DNA from: Trinickia sp. Y13 | Lineage (GTDB): Bacteria > Pseudomonadota > Gammaproteobacteria > Burkholderiales > Burkholderiaceae | DNA: 64,000 bases | NCBI RefSeq assembly: GCF_029522115.1 | Contig: NZ_JAKWFK010000001.1 | Span: 558,001-622,000 of the forward strand | Direction: 5' to 3' | Position numbers and translations under genes: made by a program | Shown here: piece after piece, positions 49,231 through 57,787 of the stretch | How the letters are laid out: every line of letters begins with the position of its first letter | Position numbering within the stretch: position 1 is the first letter of the stretch | Notes under the pieces: generated by a model | What the model was told of the DNA's origin: nothing | Seen by the model: only the letters and a program-made list of their open reading frames with translations | The model's database searches: none

Positions 49231-49971
49231 ATGACACAGCGTATTGCGTACGTAACGGGCGGTATGGGCGGCATCGGCACCAGTATTTGCCAGCGCCTGC
49301 ATAAGCAGGGCTTCAAGGTGGTCGCCGGCTGCGGGCCCAATTCGCCGCGGCGCGTCACTTGGCTCGAGCAACAGAAAGCGCTCGGCTACGATTTCATCGC
49401 CTCCGAAGGCAACGTCGGCGATTGGGAATCCACGAAGGACGCGTTCGACAAGGTCAAGGCCGAAGTCGGCGAAATCGACGTGCTCGTCAACAACGCCGGC
49501 ATCACGCGCGACGTCGTGTTCCGCAAAATGACGCATGAGGATTGGACGGCCGTCATCGATACGAACTTGACGAGCTTGTTCAACGTCACCAAGCAAGTGA
49601 TCGACGGCATGGTCGAGCGCGGTTTCGGCCGCGTCATCAACATCTCGTCGGTGAACGGCCAAAAGGGTCAGTTCGGCCAAACGAACTATTCCACGGCCAA
49701 GGCCGGTATCCACGGTTTCACCATGGCGCTGGCGCAGGAAGTGGCAACCAAGGGCGTGACGGTGAACACGGTGTCGCCGGGCTACATCGGCACGGACATG
49801 GTCAAATCGATCCGCGCGGATGTGCTCGAGAAGATCATCGCCACGATCCCGGTTCGGCGTCTAGGCTCGCCCGACGAAATCGCGTCGATCGTCGCGTGGC
49901 TGGCGTCGGACGAATCGGGGTTCGCCACGGGAGCCGACTTCTCGCTGAACGGCGGCTTGCATATGGGCTAA
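49231..49971 (+). CDS. phaB: acetoacetyl-CoA reductase
   Basis: A 246-residue short-chain dehydrogenase that reduces acetoacetyl-CoA to R-3-hydroxybutyryl-CoA with NADPH. The cofactor motif is TGGMGGIGTSICQRL, the active-site serine is in NISSVNGQKGQFGQ, and the YxxxK catalytic pair is in NYSTAKAG. The C-terminal part GADFSLNGGLHMG is typical of PhaB. Third step enzyme lying between phaA and phaR. Confidence 0.97.
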   Translation: MTQRIAYVTGGMGGIGTSICQRLHKQGFKVVAGCGPNSPRRVTWLEQQKALGYDFIASEGNVGDWESTKDAFDKVKAEVGEIDVLVNNAGITRDVVFRKMTHEDWTAVIDTNLTSLFNVTKQVIDGMVERGFGRVINISSVNGQKGQFGQTNYSTAKAGIHGFTMALAQEVATKGVTVNTVSPGYIGTDMVKSIRADVLEKIIATIPVRRLGSPDEIASIVAWLASDESGFATGADFSLNGGLHMG

Positions 49972-49978
49972 AGCGTAC

Positions 49979-50010
49979 GCGCCGGCGGCGATTCGGACGG
50001 CTGCCGGCGC
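49979..50010 (+). other. hairpin between phaB and phaR
   Basis: GCGCCGGC and GCCGGCGC form an 8-bp stem around 16 bases. It is followed by AAAACG, not a T-run, so it looks like an mRNA 3' stabiliser or processing site rather than a terminator. Confidence 0.5.
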
Positions 50011-50118
50011 AAAACGCGTTAAAGTGTATGGGTTTCGGGGGTCCGGTTCGCTGCGGGAGACGCGGTGGGCTTAAGGAGCGCCGTTATTGCGCTGCGTTGC
50101 GTTCATAAAAGGCATTTC

Positions 50119-50688
50119 ATGTCGACTACAAAGAAAACAGCCGAGCGATTCATCAAAAAGTATCCGAACCGTCGGCTTTACGACACGGAGACGAGCACCT
50201 ACATCACGCTGAGCGACGTCAAGCAGCTCGTGCTCGATCAGGAGGACTTCAAGGTCATCGATGCGAAGACCAACGAGGACCTGACGCGCAGCATCTTGCT
50301 GCAAATCATCCTCGAAGAAGAGAGCGGCGGAATGCCGATGTTCTCCTCGTCCATGCTCTCGCAGATCATCCGTTTCTACGGTCACGCGATGCAAGGCATG
50401 ATGGGCACCTACTTGGAAAAGAACATTCAAGCGTTCATCGAGATTCAGAACAAGTTGGCCGAGCAGTCGAAGAATCTCTACGAAGGCAATGCGCTCAACC
50501 CCGAGGTCTGGTCGCAGTTCATGAACATGCAAGCGCCGATGATGCAAGGCATGATGACGAGCTACATCGAGCAATCGAAAAACATGTTCGTGCAAATGCA
50601 AGAGCAGATGCAGAACCAGGCCAAGACGATGTTCAGTTCGTTCACGTTCAACAAACCTGGCCCGGGTTCCGAGCCGGAGAAGAAGTAG
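50119..50688 (+). CDS. phaR: PHB synthesis repressor PhaR
   Basis: A 189-residue regulator that binds both PHB granules and the promoters of phasin genes, releasing repression when polymer forms. The N-terminal DNA-binding domain is clear: FIKKYPNRRLYDTETSTYIT. The C-terminal half is Met/Gln-rich (FMNMQAPMMQGMMTSYIEQS, QMQEQMQNQAK), suited to granule binding. ATG at 50119 is preceded by AAAAGG; an upstream in-frame start would add about 18 residues not found in the family. Closes the pha locus. Confidence 0.96.
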   Translation: MSTTKKTAERFIKKYPNRRLYDTETSTYITLSDVKQLVLDQEDFKVIDAKTNEDLTRSILLQIILEEESGGMPMFSSSMLSQIIRFYGHAMQGMMGTYLEKNIQAFIEIQNKLAEQSKNLYEGNALNPEVWSQFMNMQAPMMQGMMTSYIEQSKNMFVQMQEQMQNQAKTMFSSFTFNKPGPGSEPEKK

Positions 50689-50881
50689 TGCTGGAGTGCG
50701 TCGCTGCGGCGCGAATCCGCAACGCGCGTGCGGGCCGCGGACCGATGCTGTATCTGGGGTGAGCCGTCCTTGCATCGGCAAAGGGCGGTCGTCATTGGGG
50801 CTTCGTCGTAAAACGGCTGATCGGGAAGGTGCGTCCCGCTAGGCTCGGGCAGCGATCGTGCAGCCGGGCCGGGCCTCGCGG

Positions 50882-50887
50882 TACAAT
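50882..50887 (+). promoter_or_regulatory. candidate -10 box of rimO
   Basis: TACAAT lies about 92 nt before the rimO ATG. The -35 is unclear. It follows a gap of about 195 bp after phaR that holds no gene. Confidence 0.35.
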
Positions 50888-50979
50888 ACGCGGCTATTTT
50901 GGGCGTCGTGTGTCAGCGTCGGTGTCGGTGCCGTTCGCGCGATCTGTCCCGTAGTCGTCGCCATTGCCCGGATCACCTC

Positions 50980-52383
50980 ATGCCGCACACGCCCGCTTCC
51001 CCCGCCTCGACCGCCGCACCTCAGCCGGCCGCACCTAAGGTCGGCTTCGTATCCCTCGGCTGCCCGAAGGCGCTGGTCGATTCCGAGCAAATCATCACGC
51101 AACTGCGCGCCGAGGGCTACGCGATCTCGGGCACCTACGACGGCGCCGATCTCGTCGTCGTCAATACCTGCGGTTTCATCGATGAAGCGGTCCAGGAGAG
51201 CTTGGACGCCATCGGCGAGGCGCTCACCGAAAACGGCAAGGTCATCGTGACGGGCTGCCTCGGCGCGAAGAAGAGCGCGAGCGGCGAGGGGCTCATCGAG
51301 CAAGTGCACCCGAAGGTGCTCGCCGTGACGGGGCCGCATGCGGTGGGCGAAGTGATGCAGCACGTGCATAGCCATTTGCCCAAACCTCACGATCCATTCG
51401 TCGATCTCGTGCCCGCGGCCGGCATCAAGCTCACGCCGCGCCATTATGCGTACCTGAAGATTTCCGAAGGCTGCAATCATCGCTGCACGTTCTGCATCAT
51501 CCCGTCGATGCGCGGCGATCTGGTTTCGCGGCCGGTAGCCGAAGTGATGCTCGAGGCCGAGAATTTGTTCAAGTCGGGCGTCAAGGAACTGCTCGTCATT
51601 TCTCAAGACACGAGCGCCTATGGCGTCGACGTGAAGTTCCGTACGGGTTTCTGGAACGGGCGGCCGCTCAAGACGCGCATGACCGAACTCGTCGGCGCGT
51701 TAGGCGAGCTGGCCGCGCAGTACGATGCTTGGGTGCGGCTGCACTATGTCTATCCGTATCCGCACGTCGATGAAATCATCCCGATGATGGCCGAAGGCGC
51801 GCTCAAGGGGCACGTGCTGCCGTATCTGGACGTGCCGTTCCAGCACGCCGATCCCGAAGTGCTCAAGCGCATGAAGCGGCCTGCCAACGCGGAGCGCACG
51901 CTCGAGCGCGTCGCCGCTTGGCGCCGCATGTGCCCCGAGTTGACGATCCGCAGCACCTTCATCGCCGGGTTCCCCGGTGAGACGGAAGCTCAATTCGAAA
52001 CGCTGCTCGAGTTCGTTCGCGCGGCGGAACTCGATCGTGTCGGTTGCTTCGCGTACTCGCCCGTGGAAGGGGCGACCGCCAACGAACTCGACGGTGCGTT
52101 GCCCGACGAGGTGCGCGAGGCCCGGCGCGCGCGCTTCATGGAAGTGGCCGAGGAAGTCTCGTCGCGGCGGATGAAACGCAAAGTCGGCAAAACGCTCAAA
52201 GTGCTCGTCGACGAAGTCAATGCCGACGGCGGTATCGGCCGGACGGCGGCCGATGCGCCCGAGATCGACGGTGTCGTCTATGTCGCTCCCGCGACAAAGG
52301 CGTCCAAGCGCTACAAGGCGGGCGATTTCGTCTCGGTCAGAATCACGGGCGCCGACGGCCACGACCTATGGGGCGAAGTCTGA
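50980..52383 (+). CDS. rimO: ribosomal protein S12 methylthiotransferase RimO
   Basis: A 467-residue radical SAM enzyme that puts a methylthio group on aspartate 88/89 of S12. The N-terminal MTTase domain has its cluster cysteines in [23 protein letters not shown] and VTGCLGA. The radical SAM motif is [15 protein letters not shown], and a C-terminal TRAM domain ends the protein. ATG at 50980 gives [11 protein letters not shown] before [10 protein letters not shown]; an upstream start would add a basic stretch not expected in the family. Confidence 0.96.
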   Translation: MPHTPASPASTAAPQPAAPKVGFVSLGCPKALVDSEQIITQLRAEGYAISGTYDGADLVVVNTCGFIDEAVQESLDAIGEALTENGKVIVTGCLGAKKSASGEGLIEQVHPKVLAVTGPHAVGEVMQHVHSHLPKPHDPFVDLVPAAGIKLTPRHYAYLKISEGCNHRCTFCIIPSMRGDLVSRPVAEVMLEAENLFKSGVKELLVISQDTSAYGVDVKFRTGFWNGRPLKTRMTELVGALGELAAQYDAWVRLHYVYPYPHVDEIIPMMAEGALKGHVLPYLDVPFQHADPEVLKRMKRPANAERTLERVAAWRRMCPELTIRSTFIAGFPGETEAQFETLLEFVRAAELDRVGCFAYSPVEGATANELDGALPDEVREARRARFMEVAEEVSSRRMKRKVGKTLKVLVDEVNADGGIGRTAADAPEIDGVVYVAPATKASKRYKAGDFVSVRITGADGHDLWGEV

Positions 52384-52441
52384 CGGCAGGCGATGGCAGC
52401 TGAAGTTGCCGGTGCGAATTTCTAAGCGAGGGTGCGAACGG

Positions 52442-53125
52442 ATGATCGTGTGGTTCGATAGGCAATCTCGAGAACAAAGCGCGGCGCGCAAGCGGGCAGG
52501 GTGCGCGATCGCGATGTGGCTCGGGGCGGTGGTGCCGATCGTTCTCGTGCCCGTTCCCTCTTGGGCGCAACGGCCGCCGACTCAGGCGGCCAGCGCCGTC
52601 GCGCAGCAGGCCCAGCACGCAGCCGCTTGGGTGGCGCAGCGGCGCTCCGACGCGGCTGCCTGGGTGGGGCAAGGCGCCTCGGATGCCGCGGAAACGGTTT
52701 CGAAACAATCGGCCGACGCCGCGGGGGCCATGGCGCAGCAATCCGCCGATGCGGCAGCCGAAACGGTGCCGCGCATGCCTGCTCCGCTGGCACCGAATCC
52801 CGAATTCGCACGATTTCCGCGCTACGGCGGGAGGTTGGGCGCCCGCCGCATCGTCTTGCGTCTTGGCAAGAAGACCGACGAACCTTCTGGCGTGCACGGC
52901 GAATATCAGTTCGCCGATACGGGCCAGGTCGTGCTCGTCGCCGGCGACCGTGAAGGCGATGTCCTAGAAATCGAAGAATCGACCGACGGCACTTCGATCA
53001 CCGGCAACTGGGTCGGGCGCTTCGCGGCCGACGGCTCCCTCGCCGGAGAGCGCATGAACCTCGACGATTCCGATCCACAACCGTTCGATCTCCGCCCGCT
53101 TGCGGGCCCCTCATCGACACCGTGA
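52442..53125 (+). CDS. orphan exported protein with Ala-rich repeat and beta-rich C-terminus
   Basis: A 227-residue protein of unknown function. A signal peptide (GCAIAMWLGAVVPIVLVPVPSWA) ends near residue 42. Then come imperfect Ala/Gln-rich repeats (AVAQQAQHAAAWVAQ, QRRSDAAAWVGQ, SKQSADAAGAMAQ, QQSADAAAETV), predicted helical. The C-terminal 110 residues (GGRLGARRIVLRLGKKTDEPS, GEYQFADTGQVVLVAG, ITGNWVGRFAADG) look like a small beta domain. GAGGGTG precedes the ATG at 52442. It overlaps the start region of metC by GTGA, so the two may be coupled. Confidence 0.72.
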   Translation: MIVWFDRQSREQSAARKRAGCAIAMWLGAVVPIVLVPVPSWAQRPPTQAASAVAQQAQHAAAWVAQRRSDAAAWVGQGASDAAETVSKQSADAAGAMAQQSADAAAETVPRMPAPLAPNPEFARFPRYGGRLGARRIVLRLGKKTDEPSGVHGEYQFADTGQVVLVAGDREGDVLEIEESTDGTSITGNWVGRFAADGSLAGERMNLDDSDPQPFDLRPLAGPSSTP

Positions 53126-53127
53126 CC

Positions 53128-54315
53128 ATGACCGACTCCGCTTCCTCTCGCGCACGCCAAACGCGTATCGTGCATCCCGATCTCGAACTCGCTCCTGGTT
53201 TCGAGTCGTTCTCGACACCGGTGATGCGCGCCTCGACCGTCGTTTTCCCCGATTTGGCCGCCGTGCGCGGCGCCGATTGGCGCAATGACGCGCAGTGGCG
53301 CTACGGGTTGCATGCCACGCCCACTTCGGCTGCGCTCACGCAGCGTCTGGCGCAGATCGAGGGCGGCAAACACGCGCTGCTGCAGCCCTCGGGCCTGGCT
53401 GCGATTTCGAATGTGTACTTCGGCATCGTCAAAGCCGGCGACGATGTTTTGATTCCCGATAACGTCTATTCGCCCAATCGCGAGCACGGCAATTGGCTTG
53501 CGCATGACTTCGGCCTATCGGTGCGCTACTACGATCCGATGATCGGCGCCGGTATCGCCGACATGATTCGCCCGAATACGCGCCTCATCTGGATCGAGGC
53601 GCCGGGGTCGGTGACGATGGAAGTGCCCGATGTACCGGCCATCGCGGCCGCGGCGCGGGCGCGCAACGTCGTGACCGCGATCGACAACACGTACTCGGCC
53701 GGCCTTGCGTTCCGGCCGCTCGAGCATGGCGTCGACATCTCCGTGCAAGCGCTCACGAAGTACCAGTCGGGTGGCAGCGACGTGCTGATGGGCGCGACGA
53801 TCACCGCCAGCGACGAACTTCATCTCGAGCTCAAGCGCGCGCGCATGCGGATGGGAATCGGGGTGTCGGTCGACGATTGTTCGCTCGTCCTGCGCAGCCT
53901 GCCGAGCATGAAGGCGCGATTCGAGGCGCACGATCGCAGCGCGCTGGCGCTTGCCCATTGGCTTAAAACGAGGCCGGAAATCGCAGCGGTGTTGCATCCC
54001 GCGCTAGAAGATTGCCCAGGCCACGCCTCTTTCATGCGCGATTTTTCGGGCGCGGGAGGGCTGTTTTCCGTCGTGTTCGACGAACGCTACGGCCCTACGC
54101 AGATCGATGCCTTCGTCGAGGCGCTCGAACTCTTCGCCATCGGCTGGAGCTGGGGCGGCGCGCATAGCTTGGCGATGCCCTACGACGTGGCGTCGATGCG
54201 CTCGGCGTCGCAATGGCCGCATCGCGGCACGCTGGTGCGTTTTTATGTCGGGCTCGAGGAAGAAGCCGATTTGCGCGCCGATATCGAACGCGCCATGGTG
54301 GCCGCGCTCGGTTAA
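53128..54315 (+). CDS. metC: cystathionine beta-lyase (PLP-dependent)
   Basis: A 395-residue Cys/Met metabolism PLP enzyme. The cofactor lysine is in SVQALTKYQSGGSDVLMGA near residue 211. HALLQPSGLAAISNVYFG and AIDNTYSAGLAFRPL surround the PLP pocket. By family it splits cystathionine to homocysteine, pyruvate and ammonia in methionine synthesis; related gamma-lyases cannot be excluded by sequence alone. The start may be GTG at 53122, overlapping the preceding stop, or ATG at 53128. No repressor site was recognised. Confidence 0.92.
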   Translation: MTDSASSRARQTRIVHPDLELAPGFESFSTPVMRASTVVFPDLAAVRGADWRNDAQWRYGLHATPTSAALTQRLAQIEGGKHALLQPSGLAAISNVYFGIVKAGDDVLIPDNVYSPNREHGNWLAHDFGLSVRYYDPMIGAGIADMIRPNTRLIWIEAPGSVTMEVPDVPAIAAAARARNVVTAIDNTYSAGLAFRPLEHGVDISVQALTKYQSGGSDVLMGATITASDELHLELKRARMRMGIGVSVDDCSLVLRSLPSMKARFEAHDRSALALAHWLKTRPEIAAVLHPALEDCPGHASFMRDFSGAGGLFSVVFDERYGPTQIDAFVEALELFAIGWSWGGAHSLAMPYDVASMRSASQWPHRGTLVRFYVGLEEEADLRADIERAMVAALG

Positions 54316-54362
54316 CACGCCAGCATCGAGCGCGAGCCTCGTTCGCGCTCGGCCTTGGCGTG
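54316..54362. terminator. hairpin in the metC-serB convergent gap
   Basis: Outer CACGCC/GGCGTG and inner CGAGCGCGA/TCGCGCTCG arms make a symmetric hairpin right after the metC stop. No T-run is seen on either side, so it is a weaker terminator candidate for both convergent genes. Confidence 0.4.
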
Positions 54363-54403
54363 CATCACGCCATCCTCGGTAGGAAGCGCCAGCGCGCCGA
54401 CGC

Positions 54404-55243
54404 TCAAAACAAGCGCAGCAGCCCGTCCAGGCCGACGTGATTGAACGCCACGTTGGCCGCCGCGCGCACGACGGGCTTCGCGCGAAAGGCCACCGAGAGG
54501 CCGACCTGCGCCATCATCTCCAAGTCGTTCGAGCCGTCCCCGAGCGCGATCGCGCGAGACGTCGGGATGCCGAGCTTCGCGCAGGTTTCGCGCACGGTCC
54601 GCGCTTTGACGCTTGCATTGACGATCTCGCCCGTCACTTTGCCGGTCAGCTTGCCGTCGACGATCTCGAGCGTATTGGCGTGCGCGAAGTCGAGCCCGAG
54701 CTGCGCTTTGAGCCGCTCGGTGAAGAACGTGAAGCCGCCTGAAACGAGCAATGTGCTCAAGCCGGCCGCTTTGGCGCCTGCCAGCATCGCTTGCGCGCCG
54801 GACGACAAACGCAGCCGCTCCGTGAACACGTGTTCGAGCGCCGAGGCGTCGAGCCCCTTGAGCAGCGCGACTCGGGCGGTCAAGCTTTCGTTGAAGTTCT
54901 TGATCTCGCCGCGCATCGACGCTTCCGTGATGGCCGAGACCTCGGCCTTGAGCCCGCAGAAATCGGCTATTTCGTCGATGCATTCGATCGTGATCAGCGT
55001 GGAGTCCATGTCCATCGCGATCAACCCAAAATCTTTGAGCGAGCGGCCTGGTGGCACGTAGGCGTAATCGAGCGCGTGGGTCGCGCAGTACGATTCGACG
55101 TCGAGCCGTTGCTGCGGGTCTGCGTCGTCGATGCGCACCGCACGGGCGTCGATCGAATGCACTTGGGCGCCGCGAGAGAGCGCGACGAGCGGCTTGACAT
55201 GGGCGGCCGCGAGCGGCTCGGGGCTTTGTACGACGAGGTTCAT
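54404..55243 (-). CDS. serB: phosphoserine phosphatase SerB
   Basis: A 279-residue HAD-family enzyme making serine from phosphoserine. Motif I is LIAMDMDSTLITIE (nucleophile aspartate), the cap begins CIDEIADFCG, motif II is TLLVSGGFTFF, and motif IV is ALGDGSNDLEMM. The N-terminal 80 residues form a regulatory ACT-like part. ATG at 55243 (MNLVVQSPEPLAA) is the family-like start; the frame upstream is not. It converges on metC. Confidence 0.96.
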   Translation of the reverse strand: MNLVVQSPEPLAAAHVKPLVALSRGAQVHSIDARAVRIDDADPQQRLDVESYCATHALDYAYVPPGRSLKDFGLIAMDMDSTLITIECIDEIADFCGLKAEVSAITEASMRGEIKNFNESLTARVALLKGLDASALEHVFTERLRLSSGAQAMLAGAKAAGLSTLLVSGGFTFFTERLKAQLGLDFAHANTLEIVDGKLTGKVTGEIVNASVKARTVRETCAKLGIPTSRAIALGDGSNDLEMMAQVGLSVAFRAKPVVRAAANVAFNHVGLDGLLRLF

Positions 55244-55300
55244 GGAAGATGACGATGCGCTGGAGGAAACCGGCCGCCGCCGCGGGCGGAAAATCCGGCT

Positions 55301-55306
55301 ATTGTA
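55301..55306 (-). promoter_or_regulatory. -10 box of serB
   Basis: Read on the minus strand this is TACAAT, about 57 nt before the serB ATG. It lies in a small palindrome (CCGGCTA/TAGCCGG) that could be an operator or chance. Confidence 0.45.
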
Positions 55307-55479
55307 GCCGGTCGCGCAGCGCTTTCGACGGAACGCCATAACGATGCCGGGCGCAAGCGGGGCAACTCCCGAGCCGAGAACGCAGTCTTTCGCGCGAGTT
55401 GGGATTAGACTGATTGAGCGTCGTTGACGAGTCCACGCGCGCGGCCAAAGCCAAGCGCGCGCCCAGCCAGGAGATGAGC

Positions 55480-56034
55480 ATGAGGGTTCGTTTGAAGCCG
55501 GTAGCCGTTTTGGTTTCGGTCGCCGCATGCGCGGCGGCAGGTTTTGTCGTGCCGGCGCAGGCGGCGCCGCCGATTACAGTGACATCGAAGACGCCGGCCG
55601 ATGGGCCGATTCAGTACACCGTCAAAATCGCTTCGAAGACCTATGGCAACGCGCAGGAGACGCGCACCATCCGCTCGGGCCAAACGGACGATTACACCTG
55701 GATGACGGCGCCGCCCGGCGGCGCTGTCGCGGTACCCGAGCGATGTCCGAAGTACAGTTCGTTTTCGCTCGATGCCAACGGTTCCGCGCAGCGAGCGGTG
55801 CGCATTCGGCTAGCGCCCATCGTGGCCGAGAACGGCACGGCGAATGTGCAGCTCAGTGTCCAAGCCAGCACGCCGCACGGCAAGACCAATGCGAAAGTGG
55901 GCGGCAAGACGATCCAATGCCCCGGCATTCAAACGTTGAGCCAGATCGTGCGCTTTACGATGTCGACGAACGGCAGCGCAAAGACCGTAACGCTCAGCGA
56001 CGGGTCGCAGGTCACGGTTTCGGCCAAACGCTAG
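55480..56034 (+). CDS. orphan secreted protein
   Basis: A 184-residue protein with a classical signal peptide (VRLKPVAVLVSVAACAAAGFV, cleaved after AQA near residue 30). The mature part is rich in Thr, Ser and Val (TVTSKTPADGPIQYTVKIAS, VQLSVQASTPHGKTN) and looks all-beta. Two cysteines (PERCPKYS and TIQCPG) could form a disulfide. ATG at 55480 has AGGAG 6 nt upstream; the in-frame ATG at 55474 is too close to that site. Function unknown; likely a periplasmic or surface protein. Confidence 0.78.
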   Translation: MRVRLKPVAVLVSVAACAAAGFVVPAQAAPPITVTSKTPADGPIQYTVKIASKTYGNAQETRTIRSGQTDDYTWMTAPPGGAVAVPERCPKYSSFSLDANGSAQRAVRIRLAPIVAENGTANVQLSVQASTPHGKTNAKVGGKTIQCPGIQTLSQIVRFTMSTNGSAKTVTLSDGSQVTVSAKR

Positions 56035-56063
56035 GGCTGGCTGGCGCGCCAGCGTTGGCGCGA

Positions 56064-56873
56064 TCACCGGGCGCGGGTGCGCTCGACGAGCTCCGCCGCG
56101 TTGAATCGATGGTCGGCGCTAAATAGCCGCCGATACGTGAACAGTACCGCCGCGACCGTGCCCAAGGCGGACGCGGCGGCGATCAGGAACATGATGACGA
56201 TCTGATAGCGCACGGCTTGCAGCGGCGACTGCCCGGCGAGCACCTGGCCGGTCATCATGCCCGGCAAGCTGACCACGCCCACCACGGCCATCTGATTCAG
56301 CGTCGGTATCATGCCCGCACGAGCTGCTTGGCGCGCGGGGCCGCGTGCGGCCTCCCAGCGTGTGGCGCCCAATGCCAGCGCCATTTCGACGCGATCGCGC
56401 CGTGCCGTCAGTTCCTCGGTCATGCGCTCGATCGCAAGCGATACGCCGGTCAGCGTATTGCCCAGGATCATGCCCAATATCGGGATCGCGTATTGCGGTT
56501 GGTACCACGGATGAATCCGCATGACGGCGAGGAGGCCGACGGCTGTCACGAGCCACGCGCTGATCCAGATCGATGCGAGGCTGTCGAGCCGTTGCCCGCG
56601 ATAGGTATGGGCGCCGCGCGCCGCGCCTGCGAAACCGGCGATGACGGTCATGATCGCCATCAGCCCAAGGACCAGATACCAGCGATCGACCGCGAACACC
56701 CAGCCCAGCACGTAGCCGATCGCAAGCAATTGCACCACGGTGCGCACCGCGGCCAGTGCCAACTGACGCCCTAGGCCAAGCGAGAGTGCGACGGAAAGCG
56801 CGCCATTAACGACGATGAGCAGCGACGCAATGCCGACGTCGGCCAGACTCAGTGTGTGCAAGACCGGGCTCAA
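56064..56873 (-). CDS. fetB: FetB/UPF0014-family ABC transporter permease
   Basis: A 269-residue membrane protein with about seven hydrophobic segments (LADVGIASLLIVVNGALSVALS, AVRTVVQLLAIGYVLGWVF, WYLVLGLMAIMTVIAGFAG) and the signature AARGPARQAARAGMIPTLNQMAVVGVVSLPGMMTGQVL of the FetB family. The start is TTG at 56873, overlapping the fetA stop as TTGA with AGGAG 8 nt before it, a clear sign of coupling. FetAB in E. coli exports iron and protects from peroxide stress. No separate binding protein is present. Confidence 0.9.
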   Translation of the reverse strand: MSPVLHTLSLADVGIASLLIVVNGALSVALSLGLGRQLALAAVRTVVQLLAIGYVLGWVFAVDRWYLVLGLMAIMTVIAGFAGAARGAHTYRGQRLDSLASIWISAWLVTAVGLLAVMRIHPWYQPQYAIPILGMILGNTLTGVSLAIERMTEELTARRDRVEMALALGATRWEAARGPARQAARAGMIPTLNQMAVVGVVSLPGMMTGQVLAGQSPLQAVRYQIVIMFLIAAASALGTVAAVLFTYRRLFSADHRFNAAELVERTRAR

Positions 56874-57562
56874 GCGAGATTCTCCTGACGCTCGGCGAGA
56901 CGGCCCGCACAAAGCGTGAGTTGGCGTCGCCCGACACGGGCCGCTTGCGCCGGATCGTGCGAAACCCAGATGCACGCACGCGCTGTGCGATCGGTTGCGA
57001 ACCAAAGCTCGACGAGCGTTTCGATCGCCAGCACCGTTTCGGGGTCGAGCGAAGCGGTAGGCTCGTCGAGCAGCAACACTTCCGGGTCGAGTTGAAGCAC
57101 GCGAACGAGCGCGGTCACTTGTGCTTCGCCGCCCGACATCTCGCTCGCTCGCTTATCGAGAAAGTGCGCGCCTCGGCCTGCCGCGCGGGCGAGCCGAGAG
57201 GCGCGTTCGCGGTCGAAGCGCGCGTCTCGGTAGGCGTCGAGCGAGTAGGGGTAGCGCAGATTGTCTTCGACCGTGCCGTCGATCAAGGCCGGGCGCTGAC
57301 GGACGTAGGCGACGCAGCGTCGAAAGCGCGGGATCTCGCGGCGCTCGATCCCGCGCCCGTGCCATAGCACTTCGCCGCCATCGAGCGGATCGAGCAGGGC
57401 CAGCGCGCGCAGGAACACGCTTTTGCCGGCGCCGGAAGGGCCCGAGATCACGACGCGCTCGTTTGCGGCGAGCAAAAAATCGGTGTGCGCAAGCAGTGTG
57501 CTGGCCGTATGCGCGTCGCGGCGTACGACGCCGCGGGCTTCTAACAGGATGGGAGCGGTCAT
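56870..57562 (-). CDS. fetA: ABC transporter ATPase FetA
   Basis: A 230-residue ATPase energising the FetB permease. Walker A is GPSGAGKSVFLRAL, the Q-loop region is VRQRPALIDGTVEDNLRY, the signature is MSGGEAQVTALVRVL and Walker B is [12 protein letters not shown] with the switch histidine in WVSHDPAQ. ATG at 57562 starts MTAPILLEARGVV. By analogy with E. coli the pair exports iron, but other substrates cannot be excluded. It diverges from the AsmA gene. Confidence 0.92.
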   Translation of the reverse strand: MTAPILLEARGVVRRDAHTASTLLAHTDFLLAANERVVISGPSGAGKSVFLRALALLDPLDGGEVLWHGRGIERREIPRFRRCVAYVRQRPALIDGTVEDNLRYPYSLDAYRDARFDRERASRLARAAGRGAHFLDKRASEMSGGEAQVTALVRVLQLDPEVLLLDEPTASLDPETVLAIETLVELWFATDRTARACIWVSHDPAQAARVGRRQLTLCAGRLAERQENLA

Positions 57563-57787
57563 CGGTCAAGACTCGTCGACAAGACAACGCGGCGCAGGAG
57601 GTCTGCCTGCTGGCCGCTGCCGAGCATAGCGCGAGAAACGCGATCGCTGCCGGCGCCCGCGCAGCGGCGAGGTTAGCATGGCGAGCGGCATGAGTATTGC
57701 TGCTCGATGGAGTCAGAAGGGCTCGGCACGCCGCAAAAGGCGGCCTGTTACGTTGCGGCTACACGAACACTCATCCCAGAGATCCGC

